This document shows positions 1 to 4,387 of a stretch of 6,447 bases of DNA, one piece after another (the first letter of the stretch is position 1; every line of letters starts with the position of its first letter). The stretch is from Flavobacteriaceae bacterium. Lineage in GTDB: Bacteria > Bacteroidota > Bacteroidia > Flavobacteriales > Flavobacteriaceae. A program made the translations under genes and the position numbers. The notes under the pieces were generated by a model. That model saw nothing but the letters and a program-made list of their open reading frames with translations, searched no databases and was not told the origin of the DNA. The stretch spans positions 1-6,447 of the forward strand of contig JAESTN010000406.1 of assembly GCA_016763595.1 (NCBI GenBank), read 5' to 3'.

Positions 1-411
1 ACTAAAAATGCTGATTTATACTTTTTAGTTCCTAGAGAAGATGACAAGACAATCAATAGTATTTCTAAAAATATCACAAAGTATATTCAACAAAAAATAA
101 AAAAATCTGAAGACATACTACAACTTGTAACTAATGATGCGATTTGTAGAAGTACTCAAATTTTAACCTATTTTAATGAAAAAACTATATCTGCATGTGG
201 AATGTGCGATGTTTGTTTAAATAAGAAAAAAACATACCGTAATGTTTCATCAAATATCATGGCATATTTAAAGCATCAAAAACATGCAAGCTCACATCAA
301 ATCTGTAATCAAATTTCTTCTACTGAAGCAAACGTTTTAGTAAATTTGCAGCAATTATTATCAGAAGAGATAATTGCTATCAATAACTACAATCAATATT
401 ATATTAAATAA
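1..411 (+). CDS. recQ: RecQ-family ATP-dependent DNA helicase, C-terminal end (5' truncated by window)
   Basis: This is the last 136 residues of a RecQ-type 3'-5' DNA helicase, which unwinds DNA during recombination and repair; the helicase core lies outside the window. The frame is open from base 1 to the TAA at 409-411. The diagnostic feature is the RecQ zinc-binding site: Cys at visible residues 49, 66, 69 and 72, giving C-x16-C-x2-C-x2-C, the spacing of Escherichia coli RecQ, with the typical CR..ILxYF and CGxCDxC context. Only about 64 residues follow the last cysteine. They look like a short winged-helix (SSHQI, then a helix and a beta wing ending in NNYNQYYI), with no room for an HRDC domain. 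The ATG at 202 lies inside the zinc motif and is not a real start. The next gene, fmt, begins on the base after the stop, so the two are almost certainly co-transcribed. The family assignment is firm; the exact paralogue is not. Confidence 0.9.
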   Translation, partial: TKNADLYFLVPREDDKTINSISKNITKYIQQKIKKSEDILQLVTNDAICRSTQILTYFNEKTISACGMCDVCLNKKKTYRNVSSNIMAYLKHQKHASSHQICNQISSTEANVLVNLQQLLSEEIIAINNYNQYYIK

Positions 412-1356
412 ATGAGAGATTTACGCATTGTATTTATGGGGACGCCAGATTTTGCTGTTACCATTTTAAAACATTTAGTAGAAAATAAGTATACTATTGC
501 AGGGGTAATTACAGCCCCCGATAAACCTGCTGGTCGTGGCAGAAAACTAAATCAATCTGCAGTAAAAAAATACGCACTTACTCAAAACTTAAATATACTA
601 CAACCAACCAATCTTAAGAATCAAGATTTTATTGATGACCTAGCATCTTTAAAGGCCAATTTACAGATTGTAGTTGCCTTTAGAATGCTACCAAAGGTAG
701 TTTGGAACATGCCAAAATTTGGCACATTTAATTTGCATGCATCCTTATTACCAGCATATCGTGGAGCAGCCCCAATAAACTGGGCCATTATTAATGGTGA
801 ATCTAAAACGGGTGTTACTTCGTTTTTTATTGATGACAAAATTGATACTGGAGAAATAATCTTACAAAGAGAGTCTGCTATTAAAGAAGATGAAACTGTT
901 GGTGAGCTTCATGATACCTTAATGTATTTAGGAGCTGAATTGGTTATAGAAACCGTTGAGCTAATAAAAAACGACAAAGTTACGACATACAAACAACCAG
1001 AATTAGAAGAAAAAACAGCTTACAAACTATTTCCTGATAATTGCAAAATTGATTGGGATGATACTTTAGACAACATTTATAATAAAGTTAGAGGGTTAAA
1101 TCCTTATCCAGCAGCTTGGTCAACCATATATACTAATGAAGAAGGGATTGCAACCAAACTTTATCGCGTAGAAAAAGAAACAGTACCACATTCTGATGCT
1201 GTTGGAAAAATAATTACAACTAAAAAAACATTGAAAGTTGCTGCTAAAAATGGGTATCTAATTATTCATGAAATGAAACTATCTGGAAAAAAGAAAATGG
1301 ATATTCAAAGTTTGCTAAATGGTTTTAAATTTTCCACTGACGCAAAAATGGCTTAA
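412..1356 (+). CDS. fmt: Methionyl-tRNA formyltransferase
   Basis: Formylates the amino group of methionyl-tRNA-fMet using 10-formyltetrahydrofolate, making the initiator tRNA for translation; cytosolic. At 314 residues it matches the usual full length (about 315). The N-terminal Rossmann-like catalytic domain begins RIVFMGTPDFAV. The formyltransferase signature FNLHASLLPAYRGAAPI starts near residue 106, and the catalytic triad is visible as Asn107, His109 and Asp145 (in the DDKIDTGEI stretch), equivalent to E. coli Asn106/His108/Asp144. The C-terminal tRNA-binding domain runs from about 209 and includes VRGLNPYPAAWS. The start is fixed by the adjoining recQ stop (TAAATG, zero gap) and by the conserved N-terminus. 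It has no promoter of its own here and is probably translated by coupling to recQ. A likely terminator follows at 1389-1450. Confidence 0.97.
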   Translation: MRDLRIVFMGTPDFAVTILKHLVENKYTIAGVITAPDKPAGRGRKLNQSAVKKYALTQNLNILQPTNLKNQDFIDDLASLKANLQIVVAFRMLPKVVWNMPKFGTFNLHASLLPAYRGAAPINWAIINGESKTGVTSFFIDDKIDTGEIILQRESAIKEDETVGELHDTLMYLGAELVIETVELIKNDKVTTYKQPELEEKTAYKLFPDNCKIDWDDTLDNIYNKVRGLNPYPAAWSTIYTNEEGIATKLYRVEKETVPHSDAVGKIITTKKTLKVAAKNGYLIIHEMKLSGKKKMDIQSLLNGFKFSTDAKMA

Positions 1357-1388
1357 ACGCCTTTATTGATACGGTTTTTATGATTTTT

Positions 1389-1450
1389 GGTGTTTTTTTT
1401 CTTTGGTTATTAACAATTTGATGTCATTTATTAACAAAAACACCTTTTTT
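1389..1450 (+). terminator. Probable terminator of the recQ-fmt transcript
   Basis: GGTGTTTTT at 1389-1397 pairs perfectly with AAAAACACC at 1436-1444, followed at once by six T residues (1445-1450). The long loop can fold further (GTTA 1406-1409 with TAAC 1432-1435). The stem-then-U-run arrangement fits an intrinsic terminator, but the loop is longer than usual and the stem is AU-rich, so its strength is uncertain. Confidence 0.5.
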
Positions 1451-1462
1451 AAGGGTCATTTC

Positions 1463-1492
1463 TTGCACGAACCCTTATTCCTTCTATATTTG
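1463..1492 (+). promoter_or_regulatory. HU gene promoter, Bacteroidota type
   Basis: TTG at 1463-1465, 19 nt, then TATATTTG at 1485-1492 matches the Bacteroidota housekeeping consensus (TTG at -33, TAnnTTTG at -7) exactly. Transcription would begin a few bases after 1492 and leave a leader of roughly 50 nt before the HU start at 1548. The -33 TTG lies in the loop of a 6-bp dyad (AAGGGT 1451-1456 / ACCCTT 1471-1476), which could be an operator or chance. Confidence 0.8.
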
Positions 1493-1547
1493 TTAAGCTT
1501 AGTTAAGCGAAAATATTAGATCAATTAATTTTTAAAATTTACAAATC

Positions 1548-1820
1548 ATGAACAAATCAGATTTAATCGATGCAATGGCTGCTGACGCAGGAATTTCAAA
1601 AGCTGCTGCAAAGGCTGCCTTAGACTCTTTAACTTCTAACGTAACTGGTGCCTTAAAGGCAGGAAACAAAGTTGCATTAGTAGGATGGGGAACTTGGTCA
1701 GTATCTAATAGAGCTGCAAGAACAGGAAGAAACCCACAAACTGGAAAAACGATCCAAATCGCTGCAAAAAACGTTGTTAAGTTTAAAGCAGGTGCTGGAT
1801 TAAGTAGTTCAGTAAACTAA
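1548..1820 (+). CDS. HU-family nucleoid DNA-binding protein
   Basis: A 90-residue histone-like protein, full length for HU, which dimerises, bends DNA and compacts the nucleoid. The N-terminal helical dimerisation part is residues 1-45. The HU signature follows: [18 protein letters not shown], then QTGK, with the DNA-intercalating proline at residue 63 of RNPQTGK (61-67), and an [11 protein letters not shown] strand near the C-terminus. Trp48 and Trp51 stand where many HU proteins have Phe. The ATG is preceded by an A/T-rich stretch without a Shine-Dalgarno sequence, as is normal in Flavobacteriia. The gene is a single-gene unit with a consensus promoter upstream and a strong terminator downstream, consistent with high expression. 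HU versus IHF subtype cannot be settled, but no IHF-specific partner is seen and HU is the better call. Confidence 0.95.
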   Translation: MNKSDLIDAMAADAGISKAAAKAALDSLTSNVTGALKAGNKVALVGWGTWSVSNRAARTGRNPQTGKTIQIAAKNVVKFKAGAGLSSSVN

Positions 1821-1841
1821 AAATACAAAAAAATTGTATTT
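1821..1841 (+). other. AT-only hairpin in the HU 3' untranslated region
   Basis: AAATACAA (1821-1828) and TTGTATTT (1834-1841) form a perfect 8-bp inverted repeat around five A residues, starting on the base after the HU stop codon. It stacks directly before the terminator hairpin. It may protect the mRNA 3' end or simply be part of a composite terminator; function not shown. Confidence 0.45.
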
Positions 1842-1874
1842 AAAAACTCTCCTATTAAATAGGGGAGTTTTTTT
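1842..1874 (+). terminator. Intrinsic terminator of the HU gene
   Basis: AAAAACTCTCCTA (1842-1854) pairs with TAGGGGAGTTTTT (1860-1872) with one G-U wobble and a 5-nt loop; the T run covers 1868-1874. This is a strong Rho-independent terminator, placed 21 nt after the HU stop. Confidence 0.9.
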
Positions 1875-1890
1875 ATTAGTAAAAAGTGCT

Positions 1891-1898
1891 TATATTTA
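1891..1898 (+). promoter_or_regulatory. Possible -7 element for yqgE
   Basis: TATATTTA at 1891-1898 differs at one base from TAnnTTTG. Because the HU terminator ends at 1874, yqgE needs a start of transcription in this short gap or relies on readthrough. No convincing TTG is found about 19 nt upstream, where the terminator T run lies. If used, transcription would begin at or almost at the yqgE start codon. Confidence 0.3.
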
Positions 1899-1901
1899 AA
1901 C

Positions 1902-2459
1902 ATGGCTATGTTAAAACCAAAAAAAGGAAGATTATTGATTGCCGAACCTTCAATTTTAAATGATGATTCGTTTAATAGATCTATTATTCTCTTAACTGAA
2001 CATAATACTAAAAATTCTATTGGCTTTATATTAAACAAACCTTTAAGCTTTTCTGTTAACGATTTAATTCCTGAAATTAATTGCCCATTTACAATATATC
2101 AAGGAGGTCCTGTAGAACAAGACAATTTATACTTTGTACATAATGCGCCAGATTTAATTCCAGACAGTATAGAGGTTGACAATGGTATTTATTGGGGTGG
2201 AAATTTTGATTCCTTAAAAGACCTTTTAAATAACCAAGAATTAAAAAGCAGTGAGATACGTTTTTTCTTGGGATACTCTGGCTGGGATGCTGATCAACTT
2301 GCAGAAGAATTAAAAACGGACTCTTGGTTTGTTTCAATCAATGACTACCCAAATATTTTTGCAACAGACAACACCACTATTTGGAAAAACAAGCTGCTAG
2401 AAAAAGGCGGGAAATATAAGATTTGGGCAAATGCACCAGGTGACATTCAGCTAAATTAA
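1902..2459 (+). CDS. YqgE/AlgH family protein (DUF179)
   Basis: A 185-residue cytosolic protein of the YqgE/AlgH family; members are about 180-190 residues, so it is full length. The family has no settled biochemical role (Pseudomonas AlgH was first described as an alginate regulator). Family landmarks visible in order are KGRLLIAEPS near residue 8, a block with FNRSIILLTEHN near 24, GGPVEQDNLYFVH near 68, and FFLGYSGWDADQLAEEL near 121 followed by the SWFV strand. ATG at 1902 is chosen; ATG at 1908 would remove only two residues and fits the family alignment equally well. It lies after the HU terminator and converges with the minus-strand aminotransferase gene, the two stop codons touching with no base between. 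Confidence 0.93.
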   Translation: MAMLKPKKGRLLIAEPSILNDDSFNRSIILLTEHNTKNSIGFILNKPLSFSVNDLIPEINCPFTIYQGGPVEQDNLYFVHNAPDLIPDSIEVDNGIYWGGNFDSLKDLLNNQELKSSEIRFFLGYSGWDADQLAEELKTDSWFVSINDYPNIFATDNTTIWKNKLLEKGGKYKIWANAPGDIQLN

Positions 2460-3293
2460 TTATTTACCTGTAATCTGAAGTAGTTTTAAACTTGAAGCCA
2501 ACTTCTCTCCGATCTCTGTTTTATATGTTTTTTTTCTATAATTAGTTACTGGCTGAACACCAATAATTGAGTTTGTTAAAAAAACCTCATCGGCTTTTTG
2601 CATCTCAAAAGGAGAAATTGCTGTTTCTGAAATTGAATACGTTTCATTTTTATTCAAAATTTCAATAATCTTTTTTCGAACAATTCCTTTAATACACCCT
2701 TCTTCTAAAGCTGGTGTCTTTATTTCGTTTCCTTTTACAATAAAAATATTCGCATTTGCCGCTTCTACCACTCCTTTTCTCTCATTAATCAACACACAAT
2801 TATCCAGCTCATTTTCATCCATAAAAATACTTGCCAAGGTATTCAACATCCTATTTGTTGTTTTTACAGTAGATAACAACCCTGAGTAATTATAAAAATC
2901 TTTAAAAAGGTCAACTCTATAGGATTTCTTTTTTTCATATGCGTTTTCAGAAACTTCAATCAAAAAATCTACTTCGTTCGTTAACGGAGTATACAAACCA
3001 CCATCTTTTCTAAAAATAGTTAATCGTACTCTTACTTTTGAAAAGCCATCTTGTCTGGATACCGTTTTAAGAATTTCCTGCTCTAAAAATTCTAATGTAA
3101 ATTTCATCGGAATTTCCATTCGCAACATACGCATAGATGCCATCAACCTAAAATAATGATCTTCCCAAAAAACAATAGTACTATTCTGAATATTCAACGT
3201 TTCAAAAATAGCGTCTCCATATTTAAAAGCCCTATTATTAGATGTCATTGAAAATTCTGACTGATTGATAAGTTTTCCGTTAAAATTTAACAT
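2460..3293 (-). CDS. Class IV PLP-dependent aminotransferase / aminodeoxychorismate lyase-like enzyme
   Basis: A 277-residue enzyme of fold-type IV PLP proteins (branched-chain aminotransferase, D-amino-acid transaminase and 4-amino-4-deoxychorismate lyase PabC). The N-terminal NNRAFKYGDAIFETL motif (19-33) is typical. Lys144 in STVKTTNRMLN is the expected Schiff-base lysine, and Glu177 in VVEAANANIF is the acidic residue contacting the pyridine nitrogen. LTNSIIGVQPV (239-249) is the usual C-terminal phosphate/substrate loop. Substrate cannot be told from the sequence. The short length and the K-T-x-N region are compatible with a PabC-like role in folate synthesis, which would sit well near fmt, but that is inference. 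It appears to be its own transcription unit: the upstream START-like gene has a terminator at 3370-3400, and a promoter-like TAATTTTG lies at 3319-3326. Confidence 0.9.
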   Translation of the reverse strand: MLNFNGKLINQSEFSMTSNNRAFKYGDAIFETLNIQNSTIVFWEDHYFRLMASMRMLRMEIPMKFTLEFLEQEILKTVSRQDGFSKVRVRLTIFRKDGGLYTPLTNEVDFLIEVSENAYEKKKSYRVDLFKDFYNYSGLLSTVKTTNRMLNTLASIFMDENELDNCVLINERKGVVEAANANIFIVKGNEIKTPALEEGCIKGIVRKKIIEILNKNETYSISETAISPFEMQKADEVFLTNSIIGVQPVTNYRKKTYKTEIGEKLASSLKLLQITGK

Positions 3294-3318
3294 AAGATGT
3301 GTATAAATTAATGCTTGA

Positions 3319-3326
3319 CAAAATTA
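3319..3326 (-). promoter_or_regulatory. Probable -7 promoter element for the class IV aminotransferase gene
   Basis: Read on the minus strand this is TAATTTTG, an exact match to TAnnTTTG. It ends 25 nt upstream of the start codon, giving a leader of about 20 nt. A clear TTG about 19 nt further upstream is missing, so it is a partial match to the Bacteroidota consensus. Confidence 0.5.
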
Positions 3327-3369
3327 AATGAAAAGTTATAAATAAACGGTATAGATTCCTTTTAAAAAC

Positions 3370-3400
3370 AAAAAAAAGCTTCATAAAATTATGAAGCTTT
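3370..3400 (-). terminator. Intrinsic terminator of the START-like gene
   Basis: On the minus strand AAAGCTTCATA pairs with TATGAAGCTTT (arms 3390-3400 and 3375-3385) around a 4-nt loop, followed by a run of eight T residues (complement of 3370-3377). It lies about 22 nt after the START-like stop codon and separates that gene from the aminotransferase downstream. Confidence 0.88.
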
Positions 3401-3422
3401 CAATTATAAAATTCAGATACTA

Positions 3423-3806
3423 CTATGCACCTATTGTATGTTTTAATTCTTCTATTTGATTTTCCCAAAACATTTTTGACTCTTCTGCCTCATCTTCATC
3501 ATCAGCAAAATCCGTTATCATTAAAGAAACATCCTTTGTTAAAGCATCAACTTCAATTCTAAATTCAAAATAACTTTCATCTCCTTCGCTTTCTAGCCAC
3601 TTATATTTTATTTTTTCACCATTTTTATTGGTCAAAATTGTCGCTTTCTCCTCTACTTCATCCCAAATAAAAGTAATCATTTTGCCTCTTGAATTTACTT
3701 TATCAGCAAACCATTCCTCTAATCCTGCGGGAGTTGCGAAATATGTATACAACATCTTAGGAGATGCATGTATTGGAAATTCAATTTCAAATTTAATCTT
3801 TGACAT
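3423..3806 (-). CDS. START-like / SRPBCC (AHSA1-type) small protein
   Basis: A 127-residue, acidic, cytosolic protein whose start looks like the START-like/SRPBCC fold: a first beta strand (KIKFEIEFPIHASPKMLYTYFATPAGLEEWFAD), where the helix with L-x-x-W-F-A-D is characteristic, then strands covering about 42-90 and a long C-terminal helix (MFWENQIEELKHTI). Such domains form a hydrophobic cavity for lipids or other ligands or, in AHSA1, act on Hsp90; the ligand here is unknown. A patch of acidic residues (DFADDEDEAEES) precedes the last helix. A near match to the -7 element (TATATTGG on the minus strand, 3825-3832) lies just upstream of the start. The gene stops with TAG and has its own terminator. 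Family placement is good; function is not known. Confidence 0.85.
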   Translation of the reverse strand: MSKIKFEIEFPIHASPKMLYTYFATPAGLEEWFADKVNSRGKMITFIWDEVEEKATILTNKNGEKIKYKWLESEGDESYFEFRIEVDALTKDVSLMITDFADDEDEAEESKMFWENQIEELKHTIGA

Positions 3807-3869
3807 TTGTTAATTATTTTGAAGCCAATATAGTTAAATATTCTATTTAAAAAAAATTAAAAACTTGTC

Positions 3870-3899
3870 TTGCAGCAATACAAAAAAATACTATATTTG
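3870..3899 (+). promoter_or_regulatory. tRNA promoter, Bacteroidota type
   Basis: TTG at 3870-3872, 19 nt, then TATATTTG at 3892-3899: an exact consensus match with the same spacing and the same -7 octamer as the HU promoter, and with the same extended TCTTGCA around the -33 site. The start of transcription would be about 10 nt before the mature tRNA 5' end. Confidence 0.85.
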
Positions 3900-3914
3900 C
3901 AGCCGCATAGCCGA

Positions 3915-3988
3915 GGCGAGGTAGCTCAGTTGGTTAGAGCGTCGGATTCATAACCCGGAGGTCACGAGTTCAAATCTCGTTCTCGCTA
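3915..3988 (+). tRNA. tRNA-Met (anticodon CAT), elongator-like
   Basis: A 74-nt cloverleaf without an encoded CCA. Acceptor GGCGAGG (3915-3921) pairs with TCTCGCT (3981-3987), including G-U at 1-72 and 7-66; discriminator A is at 3988. The D arm is GCTC/GAGC (3924-3927, 3937-3940). The anticodon arm is TCGGA-TTCATAA-CCCGG (3942-3958), with anticodon CAT at 3949-3951. The T arm is ACGAG-TTCAAAT-CTCGT (3964-3980). C11-G24 in the D stem argues against initiator tRNA, which usually has a purine at 11, although the anticodon arm resembles an initiator. CAT also occurs in tRNA-Ile2 (lysidine-modified), which cannot be fully excluded. The anticodon stem contains an A31-C39 mismatch. Confidence 0.93.
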
Positions 3989-3991
3989 CAA

Positions 3992-4029
3992 AAAAACCCA
4001 AGACATTTGTTTTGGGTTTTTATTTTTTT
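3992..4029 (+). terminator. Intrinsic terminator of the tRNA transcript
   Basis: AAAAACCCAA (3992-4001) pairs with TTGGGTTTTT (4012-4021) around a 10-nt loop, followed by A and seven T residues (4023-4029). It begins three bases after the tRNA 3' end. The symmetric A/T flanks would also allow some termination on the other strand. Confidence 0.88.
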
Positions 4030-4044
4030 GACATATTAAAGTTC

Positions 4045-4079
4045 AAAAAAAACTTCTAATACGTGTATTAGAAGTTTTT
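4045..4079 (-). terminator. Strong, probably bidirectional terminator
   Basis: A perfect 14-bp stem (4048-4061 with 4066-4079) around a CGTG loop. On the minus strand it ends in eight consecutive T residues (complement of 4045-4052); on the plus strand in five. The plus-strand tRNA already has its own terminator at 3992-4029, so this one most likely serves a minus-strand transcript, the best candidate being the 39-codon gene at 4127-4246. Confidence 0.85.
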
Positions 4080-4084
4080 ATTAA

Positions 4085-4114
4085 TCAATCAATGTCCCCC
4101 CGAATTTTGATTGA
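4085..4114 (-). other. Hairpin with G/C-run loop in the 3' UTR of the small membrane-protein gene
   Basis: TCAATCAA (4085-4092) and TTGATTGA (4107-4114) form a perfect 8-bp inverted repeat around a 14-nt loop holding six consecutive C (4096-4101), i.e. six G on the minus strand. It has no T tail, so it is not a terminator by itself; the terminator follows 6 nt further along on the minus strand. A homopolymeric G/C run is striking in such AT-rich intergenic DNA. Role unknown. Confidence 0.5.
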
Positions 4115-4126
4115 GCTGTATTGCCT

Positions 4127-4246
4127 TTATTTTTTCTTTTTATTTTCTAGCTCAGAAATTCTATTTCTATATTTTTCAATCAAGACTAATGATACAATAC
4201 CGTAAATTAGTATAACTAAAATCAAAATATTTTCTAAACTTACCAT
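4127..4246 (-). CDS. Small single-pass membrane protein (39 aa), uncharacterised
   Basis: ATG at 4246-4244 to TAA at 4129-4127. After five residues (MVSLE) there is one hydrophobic span, about residues 6-23 (NILILVILIYGIVSLVLI), and then a charged tail, EKYRNRISELENKKKK, that could form a short amphipathic or coiled-coil helix. The positive tail predicts it faces the cytoplasm, with the N-terminus outside. An in-frame TAA lies just upstream of the ATG, fixing the start. A -7-like TACCTTTA (4272-4279 on the minus strand) is a weak promoter candidate; readthrough from the REC-GT2 gene 141 nt upstream is the alternative. A strong terminator in the right orientation follows. The clean membrane-protein composition and the terminator support a real gene; I do not recognise the family. 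Confidence 0.6.
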   Translation of the reverse strand: MVSLENILILVILIYGIVSLVLIEKYRNRISELENKKKK

Positions 4247-4387
4247 AATCTCTTACTTTTTTGTTACCCTATAAAGGTATTTTTATTATTATTTTCATTG
4301 ACACACTATTCGTTTAAATGCACTTTACTCTTGTTGAATGGAATATTAAATATGATAAAATAACCAAGCCCCTTTTAATTTTATATA
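4247..4387. other. Intergenic stretch without a recognised gene
   Basis: These 141 bases between the REC-GT2 stop and the small membrane-protein start are AT-rich. I see no clear terminator for the REC-GT2 gene, no tRNA-like fold and no open frame worth calling. The only signal is the weak minus-strand -7-like element at 4272-4279. Co-transcription of the two minus-strand genes is therefore possible. Confidence 0.5.

Noticed and set aside
202..411. Stand-alone 69-residue protein starting at ATG 202
   Set aside because: The frame is open upstream to base 1 and the ATG lies inside the RecQ zinc-cysteine motif, so this is the tail of recQ.
621..839. Minus-strand open frame inside fmt
   Set aside because: It lies fully opposite the conserved catalytic region of fmt, has no recognisable domain and no promoter.
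1817..2038. Minus-strand open frame over the HU terminator and yqgE start
   Set aside because: It runs through the HU terminator hairpin and antisense to the conserved YqgE N-terminus; its composition is a by-product of AT-rich DNA.
2089..2337. Minus-strand open frame inside yqgE
   Set aside because: Antisense to conserved YqgE motifs, with no family resemblance.
3628..3813. Plus-strand open frame opposite the START-like gene
   Set aside because: Shadow of a well-supported gene; no promoter or family match.
3915..3988. Initiator tRNA-fMet call
   Set aside because: C11-G24 in the D stem and a fully paired D arm are elongator-like, so initiator was not chosen despite the initiator-like anticodon arm.
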